Shown here: positions 19,801 through 27,552 of the stretch, piece by piece
How positions within the stretch are numbered: the first letter of the stretch is position 1
Layout: the number at the start of each line of letters is the position of its first letter
Source: UBA5859 sp041940025
GTDB lineage: Bacteria > Pseudomonadota > Gammaproteobacteria > UBA5859
DNA length: 64,000 nucleotides
Assembly: GCA_041940025.1 (NCBI GenBank)
Contig: JBGTSY010000001.1
Coordinates: forward strand, 310,001 to 374,000
Direction of reading: 5' to 3'
Translations under genes and position numbers: made by a program
Notes under the pieces: model-generated
The model's input: only the letters and a program-made list of their open reading frames with translations
Told to the model about the DNA's origin: nothing
Database searches by the model: none

Positions 19801-20440
19801 CGGTTATCTATCCGGCAGCCTTGATGTGGTGGACAAGACTGAGGAGTACACCGTTGCTCACGGCAAAGTAACCCTCAGAGAGGGTTTATACCAAGCTTTA
19901 GACTCTCAGTTGGAAATTTCTGAAGGATATTTTTTCTTCGATGGTCAGTCGATATTTGATCCGGTGATACGCATCAAGGCGAGTCGTCAAATAGAATCCG
20001 GGTTAGCTTCTCTAGTGGCTAAAGGCTCACTGTTGGCTCCCGAAATTGATATTCAAGCAGGGCCAGATGACAGCAAAGCCGATGCTTTGGCTTATGTCTT
20101 ATTGGGACGAAAACTAGACGAAAAGTCTACCGAAGAAGGGGAAGAACTGTATGCGGCGGCAGTTACCATGGGCATTCGAGGCGGCCAATACATCGCCCGC
20201 CAAATTCAAAGCCGACTGGCTTTAGATTCTGTACGCGTGGATGATGATCGCAGTACACGAAAAACCTCACTTCTTTTGAGTAAATATGTGACTCCAAATT
20301 TATTAGTAACTTACGGCATCGGACTATTTAATTCTGCGCGCAATCTAAATGTGCTATACAACCTGGATGAATTCTGGGCCGTGGAAGGCAACGTGGGCCG
20401 CGAGTCCGGCGCAGATTTACTGTTTAGTCAAGAATTTTAA
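16820..20440 (+). CDS. tamB: Translocation and assembly module protein TamB (AsmA-like bridge)
   Basis: Inner-membrane-anchored protein spanning the periplasm to TamA. Start chosen as TTG at 16820, which overlaps the tamA stop (TTGA) and places an N-terminal anchor (KKSLYLFLLLNITLGILF) at residue 2; a TTG at 16787 would add 11 residues. About 1206 residues of repeating beta structure (predicted taco-shaped groove) and a C-terminal TamB/DUF490 domain (about 900-1206) with LREGLYQ, GPDDSKADALAYVLLGRK and a terminal Phe. Full length for the family. Confidence 0.95.
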   Translation: MKKSLYLFLLLNITLGILFMGLLTHQQGPFLVLAQIAYYIDDRLSFETVEGRFIDGFKIEGLSYEAPNGDWIKADNVTVNWQPFKLLLGKIHFDTVNIDGLHLNIDTDVIEPLFESTQLVPIQIHQLQVNTGIWQTNSQKFAFTQADCRLRMNFFSLYCDTFSGTWPNGKIKGQFKYRFRNSELAGNFEQVELGTEFGTLQAKTEVTATNDSFRIKGEASHPIQGEFEITLHDLFHQPHWNAEVDCISCLASTVTQTLNQAQLSASAVLSGQGTLDTSVINVDTNINLQTGIQYLPDLPLHIVGKIDNADSTAFDLNITAEKIVWPLLAIPNTKIEALDAQLIGVPEDYRFTGKAMLMTKDTPVGELFIEAKGTQQSLHISQLELHQEKGKLTGAVNIHTDSVVHAHGALKLDQLDLSTVNPVIKSLVDAVIDFRGSYTNMSRTIELDVKQAKGSWNEIPLQAEGKLSLVNDELTIHNFQMRSSDASLALSGSRKQYWNVDWALHVPALTQLSSLGQGKLNAAGKIRGTRQDPTLLMQLHSPTLKWGDILLQNSSLKIDWTGKESDRSYLSFTSESVSVYEARPLRLSLNSFGNLERNSFTIEVDSIDDSLVLQGEGGFNAANTWHGVIDAGQIHSQHWGQWQLTAAAPLIWESPQLTTKQLCWKNLTAEFCGSGYLNSELDAQTTIEFTSFPIEMLTKEHINNIELPGFIEGSLVWKSTKHDASATLNASLPPNKIYFSHADNRQSSLSYQQSALTLKWRPDSLTVNLDLDLINEDYLHVKVHSLSTGRPDATSPLEVELATHLTDLQIFENALPQLEEFTGQLSSKLSLTHNLIEPKIIGSIKLQDFSLFIPDTGIYLTDSEIEAFLEETTITGNGRLHSGDGWANVNWNLARDAAIGQLSIEGKNFKVMDLPYAMIALSPNITGHYEHQILDLNGDVYIDQARLLPPKLSLAIRPSSDIREIEDTGPNIHIHSNLALELSDDVYFSGFNISGYLSGSLDVVDKTEEYTVAHGKVTLREGLYQALDSQLEISEGYFFFDGQSIFDPVIRIKASRQIESGLASLVAKGSLLAPEIDIQAGPDDSKADALAYVLLGRKLDEKSTEEGEELYAAAVTMGIRGGQYIARQIQSRLALDSVRVDDDRSTRKTSLLLSKYVTPNLLVTYGIGLFNSARNLNVLYNLDEFWAVEGNVGRESGADLLFSQEF

Positions 20441-20495
20441 ATGTCCAAATCACAACCATGGTATTCTAGTCATTCGACTTTTATGGAACAGACAA

Positions 20496-20888
20496 ATGAA
20501 GAGTAACTGGCTTGACGCAATATCCTGGCCCCAAGATGGCCTACTACCAGTGATTGCGCAAGATGCCCAAAGCGGTGAAGTGTTGATGTTGGCCTGGATG
20601 AATCGACAAGCACTTGAAACCAGCGTCACTGAAGGTCGCGCCGTCTACTGGTCCCGATCTCGCCAAGCATTATGGCGCAAAGGAGAAGAATCGGGCCATA
20701 TTCAGAAATTACTCGATGTTTATTTGGACTGCGACGCCGATACACTACTTATAAAAGTTGAACAACTGGGTGGTATCGCCTGTCACACCGGTAGGGCAAA
20801 TTGTTTTTTTAACAGGCTTAATGAGAATAGTTGGCAAATTGAGTTACCAATTATTAAGGATCCAAAAAAGATTTATGGCTCTAAATGA
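20496..20888 (+). CDS. hisI: Phosphoribosyl-AMP cyclohydrolase
   Basis: Third step of histidine synthesis: opens the adenine ring of PR-AMP. Start set at 20496 (MKSNWLDAISWP), giving 130 residues; longer readings run back into the tamB end. Visible motifs are VLMLAWMN, YWSRSRQALWRKGEESGH, the metal-binding DCDADT and CHTGRANCFF. HisI and HisE are separate proteins here, as in Pseudomonas, rather than fused as in enterics. It overlaps hisE by 4 bp. Confidence 0.97.
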   Translation: MKSNWLDAISWPQDGLLPVIAQDAQSGEVLMLAWMNRQALETSVTEGRAVYWSRSRQALWRKGEESGHIQKLLDVYLDCDADTLLIKVEQLGGIACHTGRANCFFNRLNENSWQIELPIIKDPKKIYGSK

Positions 20889-21235
20889 TGAATGACGTTT
20901 TGCAACGATTACATGAAATTCTGCTGCAACGTAAAGCCGACACGGCGGAACACTCTTATGTCGCGTCTTTGTATCAGAAAGGCATGCCTACTATTGCCAA
21001 GAAAGTGGGAGAAGAGGCGACTGAAACTGTGATGGCGGCAGTACAGGGTGATAGTGAGCAAATTATTTATGAAATTGCCGATCTCTGGTTCCATACACTT
21101 GTGTTATTAGCCTACGTGGAAAAAGGTCCTGAAGATATATTGGCTGAGCTGGAGCGTAGATTTGGCACTTCAGGTCATACAGAGAAGTCTCAGCGACAAA
21201 CTAAAGATTTAGACGGAGGAAATTATGGGCATTAG
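20885..21235 (+). CDS. hisE: Phosphoribosyl-ATP pyrophosphatase
   Basis: Second step of histidine synthesis: hydrolyses PR-ATP to PR-AMP. 116 residues of all-alpha MazG-like fold with the metal-binding KKVGEEATETVMAA and EIADLWFHTLVLL motifs. Starts in the hisI stop (ATGA) and its 3' end overlaps tatA by 11 bp, so hisI-hisE-tatA are probably coupled, as in pseudomonads. Confidence 0.97.
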   Translation: MMNDVLQRLHEILLQRKADTAEHSYVASLYQKGMPTIAKKVGEEATETVMAAVQGDSEQIIYEIADLWFHTLVLLAYVEKGPEDILAELERRFGTSGHTEKSQRQTKDLDGGNYGH

Positions 21236-21437
21236 TATTTGGCAATTACTTATTGTATTGGCCATCGTGGCACTGTTATTCGGCACAAAACGATTACGCA
21301 ATATGGGATCCGATTTGGGTGGTGCAGTGAAGGGTTTTCGAAATGCCATGGAAGATAAAGACCATAAGGAGACAACCCTAGAACACTCTTCTCCTGCAAA
21401 GGAGGAAGAGAAAGAGAACAATAGCCGTACCTCATAG
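21225..21437 (+). CDS. tatA: Sec-independent translocase subunit TatA
   Basis: Forms the protein-conducting assembly for folded Tat substrates. 70 residues: short membrane helix (WQLLIVLAIVALLFG), the hinge FGTKRLR, and an amphipathic helix (NMGSDLGGAVKGFRNAM), then an acidic/lysine tail. The start lies within hisE; a GGAGGAAA ribosome site occurs just upstream. First gene of tatABC. Confidence 0.96.
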   Translation: MGISIWQLLIVLAIVALLFGTKRLRNMGSDLGGAVKGFRNAMEDKDHKETTLEHSSPAKEEEKENNSRTS

Positions 21438-21451
21438 GCACTGATTGAACC

Positions 21452-21787
21452 ATGCCCACTATCGGTTTTTGGGAACTCACAGTAGTTGCGCTGATTGCAT
21501 TAATAGTGGTGGGACCGGAACGTCTCCCAACTCTAGCTCGCAATTTAGGAAGGTGGGTACGTCAAGCACGAATCCTAATGAACCGATTGAAATCGGAAAT
21601 AGACGCAGAACTGGGATCTAGCGACATTAAAACCATACTACCCGGTGAAAATGAACCTGGAGAAATTGATCGATTGATTATGGAATCGAACAAGGTCAAA
21701 GAAGAAATTGAAGGTTTGAATAAAAAATTAAACTCACCGATTAGCCACTCTATTACCCCCTCTCAAGGCGAGAATGAAGAACCATAA
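21452..21787 (+). CDS. tatB: Sec-independent translocase subunit TatB
   Basis: Partner of TatC in Tat signal-peptide recognition. 111 residues with the N-terminal membrane helix FWELTVVALIALIVVGPERLP, where the Glu and GPERLP are TatB hallmarks, and a long amphipathic helix (LARNLGRWVRQARI). The 14-bp gap after tatA and 14-bp overlap with tatC support one operon. Confidence 0.96.
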   Translation: MPTIGFWELTVVALIALIVVGPERLPTLARNLGRWVRQARILMNRLKSEIDAELGSSDIKTILPGENEPGEIDRLIMESNKVKEEIEGLNKKLNSPISHSITPSQGENEEP

Positions 21788-22553
21788 AACAACGGGAGCC
21801 GATATAGACCAAGAAGCTCCGTTGATTGAACACCTAGTCGAACTACGCACTCGTCTATTACGAGCATTGATTGCCATTGCTGCGGTGTTTTTCTGTTTAG
21901 TACCCTTCTCCGCCAATATCTATGCCTTACTTGCCCGACCCCTATTAGAAAAACTGCCCGAAACTAGCTCGATGATCGCTACGGAAGTCGCCTCACCATT
22001 TTTGACACCTTTTAAAATGACGTTGGTGTTGGCAATCTTTATCGCTATACCTTATGTGCTCTATCAGATCTGGGCTTTCGTCGCACCGGGTTTATATCAG
22101 CAGGAAAAACGCCTGGTAGCACCACTGTTAGCTTCCAGCTCTATTCTTTTTTATTTAGGGGCCGCCTTTGCGTATTTTGCCGTCTTTCCCATTGTTTTCG
22201 GCTTTTTCACACAGGTTGCACCTGAAGGAGTCGTGGTTATGACGGACATCAACCACTACTTTAACTTCACTTTTAAAATGTTTTTTGCCTTCGGTATCGC
22301 TTTTGAAACGCCAATTGCCACACTGCTCACCATTCGGGCGGGCTTGGTGTCTGCAAAAAAGTTAGCGGAGTTTCGTCCTTACATTATCGTTGGTCTGTTT
22401 ATCATAGGAATGGTACTGACCCCACCTGATGTGATTTCACAATCACTGTTAGCCATTCCCATGTGGTTATTGTTCGAACTAGGATTGTTGTTGTCAAAAT
22501 GGTTACCCACGCCAGACGCAAAATTGGACATTGAGACCGATAGCACTGGTTAA
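21774..22553 (+). CDS. tatC: Sec-independent translocase subunit TatC
   Basis: Polytopic receptor for twin-arginine signal peptides. 259 residues, six predicted membrane helices, with the N-terminal signal-binding motif LIEHLVELRTRLLRAL, the first periplasmic loop LTPFKMTL, YQIWAFVAPGLYQQEKR and the later FGIAFETPIA. Last gene of the tat operon; no strong terminator was seen in 22554-22662, only a short TCTCTC/GAGAGA dyad. Confidence 0.97.
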   Translation: MKNHKTTGADIDQEAPLIEHLVELRTRLLRALIAIAAVFFCLVPFSANIYALLARPLLEKLPETSSMIATEVASPFLTPFKMTLVLAIFIAIPYVLYQIWAFVAPGLYQQEKRLVAPLLASSSILFYLGAAFAYFAVFPIVFGFFTQVAPEGVVVMTDINHYFNFTFKMFFAFGIAFETPIATLLTIRAGLVSAKKLAEFRPYIIVGLFIIGMVLTPPDVISQSLLAIPMWLLFELGLLLSKWLPTPDAKLDIETDSTG

Positions 22554-22662
22554 AATACCGCTCTCTCAGAGAGAAATGAACGATTAAGTGACGGACATAG
22601 GCAACGCAAGAAAATACCCCCAGTCACGGATCCAATCTGAACCTGCTCATGAGGATGCGCAC

Positions 22663-23103
22663 TTACCTCTCGGCTAAGAGGAAAGTAACCGGCCCGTCAT
22701 TTACCAAGGATACTTCCATATCTGCGCCAAACTTGCCGCTGGATACGGTGTCATAGAGCTGCTGCAAACGTTCGACTAATAACTCGTATAAGCGTTTGGC
22801 TTGTGATTTTTCCGCAGCAGCAGAGAAACTGGGACGCAGTCCCTTCGATGTGTCGGCAGCCAAGGTAAACTGTGAGACAACCAAGATCCCTCCCCTGACA
22901 TCGGATAATGAGAGATTCATTTTACCGTCAGCATCATTAAATACTCTATAATTTAATAATTTATGAGCCATCCTATCGATATTATCGCCGCTGTCCTCTG
23001 GCTCCACCGCAACGAAAACCAGCAACCCATGCTCAGTTTGGCCGACAATGGTATTGTCTACCCGGACTTCTGCTCTTTTGACTCGCTGGATGAGTGCTAA
23101 CAA
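22663..23103 (-). CDS. dtd: D-aminoacyl-tRNA deacylase
   Basis: Removes D-amino acids and glycine mischarged on tRNA. The 146-residue protein begins MLALIQRVKRAEV and contains the two DTD signatures: SQFTLAADTSKGLRPSF and the Gly-Pro region NDGPVTF near the C-terminus. Two bp after pip, same strand, so probably one transcript. Confidence 0.96.
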   Translation of the reverse strand: MLALIQRVKRAEVRVDNTIVGQTEHGLLVFVAVEPEDSGDNIDRMAHKLLNYRVFNDADGKMNLSLSDVRGGILVVSQFTLAADTSKGLRPSFSAAAEKSQAKRLYELLVERLQQLYDTVSSGKFGADMEVSLVNDGPVTFLLAER

Positions 23104-23105
23104 AT

Positions 23106-24059
23106 TTAAGAATCAATTCTTTTTGAGATTTCTTTAACGGCGCGAATTAAGCCATCCACGATAGCAGGTTCGCTACCTGAGTGTCCCGCATCACGAATAA
23201 TCCATAATTCAGAATCTGGCCAAACCCGAGACAACGCCCAAGCATTATCTAATGGGCAAATCATGTCATAGCGTCCGTGCACAATGATGCCGGGGATCCC
23301 GTGCAACCTGCTGGCCTCGTTCAATATTTGATTTTCCGCTAAAAAGGCTTGATTGATAAAATAGTGTGTTTCAATAGACGCTAAACTAAGCGCCACATGG
23401 GGATCTGAAAATTTCCTCAACACACTTTCTCTTGGCTCTAAGGTAGCAGTGATCCCCTCCCATCTTGCCCACGCTTTTGCCGAGGACATGCGTACTAATT
23501 CATCCTCGCCAGTCAGACGTTTGTGATAAGCCGCCACCAAATCATCCCTTTCCGATTCCGGTATGGGCGCGACAAAACGAGACCAGTGATCGGGAAAGAT
23601 TCGACTGGCGCCATGCTGGTAAAACCAATTTAAATCCTGTGAACGTGCGAGAAAAATGCCCCTGACAATGAGGCCCATCACAGTCTCAGGAAAAGATTGA
23701 GCATACAGTAAACATAAAGTACTGCCCCAGGATCCGCCGAACAACAGCCACTGCTCCACTGCGAGATGAGCGCGAATGGCATCCATATCCTTTATGAGAT
23801 CAGCGGTGGTGTTATTCTCGATGCAGGCGTGGGGCGTAGACTGACCCGCGCCTCTTTGATCATATAGAATAATACGGAATTTTTCCGGATCAAAATAACG
23901 GCGTAAAAAAGGGCCGCTACCTGCACCTGGACCACCATGCACTACTAACACAGGAATACCTTGAGGATTGCCGCACTCTTCTACGTACAGCTCATGGGGA
24001 TCATTTACTTGGATCCTATGGGTCTGATAGGGTCGAATACTTGGGTATAGGGGCAACAT
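23106..24059 (-). CDS. pip: Prolyl aminopeptidase (S33 family)
   Basis: Cytoplasmic alpha/beta hydrolase that releases N-terminal proline. 317 residues with the oxyanion motif HGGPG (41-45), the nucleophile elbow GGSWGS (Ser110), the DQRGAGQS segment and the C-terminal acid and His regions (IVHGRYDMICP, AGHSGSE). Cap-domain residues WARWEG are conserved in the family. Pairs with dtd, an arrangement also seen in pseudomonads. Confidence 0.96.
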   Translation of the reverse strand: MLPLYPSIRPYQTHRIQVNDPHELYVEECGNPQGIPVLVVHGGPGAGSGPFLRRYFDPEKFRIILYDQRGAGQSTPHACIENNTTADLIKDMDAIRAHLAVEQWLLFGGSWGSTLCLLYAQSFPETVMGLIVRGIFLARSQDLNWFYQHGASRIFPDHWSRFVAPIPESERDDLVAAYHKRLTGEDELVRMSSAKAWARWEGITATLEPRESVLRKFSDPHVALSLASIETHYFINQAFLAENQILNEASRLHGIPGIIVHGRYDMICPLDNAWALSRVWPDSELWIIRDAGHSGSEPAIVDGLIRAVKEISKRIDS

Positions 24060-24133
24060 GAAGAAACCTCTTCGCGCCAGACCTGAGTCCCCAAAAATGA
24101 ATCGGCGTCAGTTTCCCTGGTGTGGCACTCACA

Positions 24134-24928
24134 TTAAGGTTGTGAGTTCATTAAAGTCTGAGCTGGGAAGGATACTGGTATCAAGCCATCTTCTCTTGCT
24201 TGATGGTGCGTCAAACTGCTAATCGGCACCAATTCAACTCCCATTTTCTCCAACTCCGGTATTGCGGACTCCAAAAAATTTAAGGTAGTTCGATATGGAT
24301 GTCCAATAGCTAACGCAAAGCCTTTAGCATGGGCTCGCTTAATCAACTTGCCAAAAGCTTTAGAAACATACTCAAGATTAATCTCATTATCTAGAAATAC
24401 ATGTCTATCCACTGTTGGCACGCCCATTTCTGCAGCAAGATCACCTGCCACACTGGCCGCGCTGGTTTTACTGTCGACAAAAAAGAACCCTCTATTTTGT
24501 GCCAATATTTCCATCAGCCAACTCATGTAGACCGGGTGCTGTGTGAGCAGACTACCCATATGGTTGTTAATGCCAACCGCTTCAGGTACTGTCTGCAAGC
24601 TGTCATAAATACTCTTTAGATAGGCTCCCTTAGACATTTCCATGGTTAAACCTCCGGCGCCTAGCTTCTCTCCGTTTAAGGTCTCCATGGGCAAATGCAA
24701 CATCACCTCTTTACCCGATGCCGATGCCTCCTTGGCTAACATTTCTGAATATCGCCGATGAGGCAATAAGGATATAGCCACGTCACCAGGCAGACCAATC
24801 GCCATTCGCCCGGTTTCTAGGTTACGACCCACATCATCGATAATGATTCCGATAACAGGCCGTTCACCAGCCTGTACCAAATTGACCATTGCCACCATGC
24901 CCAAATAAAACCACAAAAACCGCTTCAT
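24134..24928 (-). CDS. Divergent polysaccharide deacetylase family protein (YibQ-like)
   Basis: Periplasmic protein of uncertain activity. 264 residues with a signal peptide (about 1-20, ending VQAGE) and a NodB-like barrel: IGIIIDDVGRN, VAISLLPH, EVMLHLPME, MGSLLTQHP, FFVDSKTSAAS, VFLDNEIN and AIGHPY. The motifs are those of the divergent polysaccharide deacetylase group that accompanies envC-ctpA. A cell-wall role is inferred from that neighbourhood. Ten bp after ctpA. Confidence 0.88.
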   Translation of the reverse strand: MKRFLWFYLGMVAMVNLVQAGERPVIGIIIDDVGRNLETGRMAIGLPGDVAISLLPHRRYSEMLAKEASASGKEVMLHLPMETLNGEKLGAGGLTMEMSKGAYLKSIYDSLQTVPEAVGINNHMGSLLTQHPVYMSWLMEILAQNRGFFFVDSKTSAASVAGDLAAEMGVPTVDRHVFLDNEINLEYVSKAFGKLIKRAHAKGFALAIGHPYRTTLNFLESAIPELEKMGVELVPISSLTHHQAREDGLIPVSFPAQTLMNSQP

Positions 24929-24937
24929 CGTGTCTGG

Positions 24938-26257
24938 CTAAATCTTGTTTTTACTTTGTAATATGACTAATCCTTTCAACAAATTAAACGCTTCATACAG
25001 CTGGTAGTCTTTGCTGGCCAAACTGTTATCTGCCTCTGAAGGATCTCCGTTTTCACTGTCATCGGCATCGGTACCAGTATTTTCTAGATGTCGCTTTAGA
25101 TCTGCTTCTTTTAATTGATCAATAGTGGGCTGCGGCGCAGCGGATAGTTTTAAATTTTCTAACAGAATATCTGGAGTAATGCCTTCTGCCTGGATAGAGC
25201 GCCCAGAAGGAGTATAGTAACGGGCCGTGGTGAGTTTTAACGCAGCGCCACTGATTGGCAGAACAGTTTGAACTGAACCTTTGCCAAAAGTAGGACGCCC
25301 CATGACCACCGCTCTACCTTGATCTTGTAACGCGCCAGCAACAATCTCTGAAGCAGAAGCCGATCCACCATTCACCAATACCACCAATGGCGCACCCGCT
25401 AAAATATCATCTGAAGTGGCTTTAAATTGTTGTCTCGAATCTTTCACTCTACCTTCGGTATACACTATCAAACCTTCAGTCAAAAAGGCGTCTGAAACGG
25501 CTACCGCAGCGTGTAGTACACCTCCAGGATTATTTCTTAAATCCAGGACTAAACCTTTTAACTGACCACCGTGCTCTTTTTTCAGTGCCTTTAATTCTCT
25601 CTCTACATCTGATCCGGTACGCGCTTGAAAGTGAGTGACGCGTAAATAACCTAAGCCATTTTCTTCTAAATGAGATTTGACGCTAGTCACTTTTATAATA
25701 GCGCGCTCAATTGTAATCTTAATGGGTTTATCTTCTCCCTCACGCACAATAGTCAATAAGATAGTTGTACCGGGTTTACCTCTCATGATTTTCACGGCTT
25801 CTGACAAGGTTAAGCCCTTTACTGGCGTCTCGCCCAGACGAATAATCAAATCTCCAGCTAAAATACCGGCTTTCTGCGCGGGCGTGTCATCAATAGGTGC
25901 AATGACTCGAACAAAGCCATCCTCCATTCCCACTTCAATGCCCAAACCACCAAACTCTCCTGTGGTGCCGATTTGCAGTTCTTTATAAGATTCGGGATCT
26001 AAATAACTAGAATGAGGATCTAATCCACTTAACATACCTCTAATTGCATTTTCCAATAGCGTTTTGTCATCTACCTCTTCCACATAGTCATTTTTGATGC
26101 GATCAAATACTTCGGTAAATAAACGCAATTCGTTTAGTGGAAGCACGCCGGCGCTGGTCGCTTCTTTATCCGCCCACACGCCCTGACCGATAGCGATAGT
26201 AATTCCTAACAGTGCGCCTATTAGTAATAAAGCTATATGATTCGCTAATTGTTTCAT
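24938..26257 (-). CDS. ctpA: Carboxy-terminal processing protease (S41)
   Basis: Periplasmic serine protease that trims proteins from the C-terminus and, in pseudomonads, degrades cell-wall cross-link hydrolases. 439 residues: N-terminal signal/anchor, PDZ domain (about 95-180, with GGLGIEVG and AGILAGDLIIRLGE), and the peptidase core with LRNNPGG, the Ser nucleophile in GGSASASEIVAGAL (about 299-303) and the general-base Lys326 in FGKGSVQ. It sits between envC and the deacetylase-like gene, all one direction. Confidence 0.95.
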   Translation of the reverse strand: MKQLANHIALLLIGALLGITIAIGQGVWADKEATSAGVLPLNELRLFTEVFDRIKNDYVEEVDDKTLLENAIRGMLSGLDPHSSYLDPESYKELQIGTTGEFGGLGIEVGMEDGFVRVIAPIDDTPAQKAGILAGDLIIRLGETPVKGLTLSEAVKIMRGKPGTTILLTIVREGEDKPIKITIERAIIKVTSVKSHLEENGLGYLRVTHFQARTGSDVERELKALKKEHGGQLKGLVLDLRNNPGGVLHAAVAVSDAFLTEGLIVYTEGRVKDSRQQFKATSDDILAGAPLVVLVNGGSASASEIVAGALQDQGRAVVMGRPTFGKGSVQTVLPISGAALKLTTARYYTPSGRSIQAEGITPDILLENLKLSAAPQPTIDQLKEADLKRHLENTGTDADDSENGDPSEADNSLASKDYQLYEAFNLLKGLVILQSKNKI

Positions 26258-26343
26258 CTATGTCCTATCATTTACGATTCTGCGCCCGCCACTTTGCCTT
26301 GGCAATTAGGGTGCTGTCAATATTGAACGCCAGCAAATTTTGC

Positions 26344-27552
26344 TTAAAGTTTGGCCGGTATCCGACACCAGTGTTGTGGATTGAGTGGCTTTGCTCCCTG
26401 GCGAATTTCGAAATAAAGTGCCGGAGATTTGAGCCCCCCAGAATCTCCTACACTTGCCAGCAGTTCACCTTTTTGCACCCAATCCCCTTCTCCTTTTATT
26501 AAGCCTGCATTGTGGCCATAAAGACTTAAATAATTACCACCATGATCAACGATAATTAATAAACCTAGTCCGCGCAGCCAATCGGCATAGACCACCTTAC
26601 CTGCATGAATCGCTCGAACATCGCTGCCTTCCGGCGCTTCAATCAGTACTCCCTGCCAGGCTTCACCACCACTAAATTTATTTGAACCGAATCGGGTGGA
26701 TAATGTTCCTTCCACTGGCCAAGCAAGCTTACCTCTTAGCGATGCAAATGATGCGCCATCTGCCATTGCGCTTGGTGTTTTCGCGACCTCTTCTAGAAGA
26801 GAATTCTTTTCCTCCTGCCACCGCTTTAATAGAGCACTCTTATCGGCAACAGTGCGATTCATTTGCTCTAAAAGAGCCGTTCGCTGCGCCTTCTGCTGCT
26901 GCCATTGATCCACATCCGATTGCCGCTTACCCTTCAATCGATTTAATCTTTCAGCAGTGGCCAAAATTTCCTTTTCCATGTCATCAATTTTAATGAGACT
27001 CTGGTGAAGTTGTTCGATTTGCTCTAATTCCTGAGTATGAAACGAACTGTAGTATGTTAGAAATCGTGCCATGTCGCTGGGTTTAGATTCACCAATCAAT
27101 AACTGCCATGGACTCGGCATTTGGGACTGATAAGTTGCCACTAAGTAAGCTTCAATTCGAGCCTGGATTTCATCGGCCGCTTTAACCTGCTTTTTTCGCT
27201 TTTCTCGCAGAGTAGTCAGCGCAGTTTCTGTTTCTTTTAATTCTTTTTGGGTTTGCCGTAATTTAAGCCAAGCAAGCGCAGACTTTTTTTCAATCTGCTT
27301 CAATTTTTGCTCGTACTTTTTCTGTTCCCGTCGCTCTTTGGATAACTCAGATCTGAGAAATTCTATTTTGGATTTCAAATCTGACAACGCTTCGGCGGGT
27401 GCGTCCGCCCACACCTGCGATATCCATAAAGAACAGATAAAAAACAATAACAGCTGTGGACTTCGACTTAGGTTAAATCGTGAAACCTTTGTTGGAACCT
27501 TATTAATGGCCCGTCGCCGTTTTTGCCGTCTCATTGGTACGCAATCTAACAA
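26344..27552 (-). CDS. envC: EnvC-like murein hydrolase activator
   Basis: Periplasmic activator of division amidases. Up to 402 residues: signal segment (LLLFFICSLWISQVWA), a long coiled coil (about 58-260), and a C-terminal LytM/M23 fold (about 285-400). The LytM domain is degenerate. The first ligand strand reads AWQGVLIEAP and the last LYFEIR, with no HxxxD or HxH zinc ligands; only SLYGH keeps a His. This is the known non-catalytic EnvC pattern. The start is uncertain: the upstream end overlaps gpmI by up to 50 bp, and ATG at 27534 is an alternative. Confidence 0.92.
   Translation of the reverse strand: MLDCVPMRRQKRRRAINKVPTKVSRFNLSRSPQLLLFFICSLWISQVWADAPAEALSDLKSKIEFLRSELSKERREQKKYEQKLKQIEKKSALAWLKLRQTQKELKETETALTTLREKRKKQVKAADEIQARIEAYLVATYQSQMPSPWQLLIGESKPSDMARFLTYYSSFHTQELEQIEQLHQSLIKIDDMEKEILATAERLNRLKGKRQSDVDQWQQQKAQRTALLEQMNRTVADKSALLKRWQEEKNSLLEEVAKTPSAMADGASFASLRGKLAWPVEGTLSTRFGSNKFSGGEAWQGVLIEAPEGSDVRAIHAGKVVYADWLRGLGLLIIVDHGGNYLSLYGHNAGLIKGEGDWVQKGELLASVGDSGGLKSPALYFEIRQGAKPLNPQHWCRIPAKL

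Noticed and set aside
26344..27552. EnvC LytM domain with missing zinc ligands as a novel inactive enzyme
   Set aside because: Loss of the metal ligands is the normal state of EnvC, which activates amidases rather than cutting murein.
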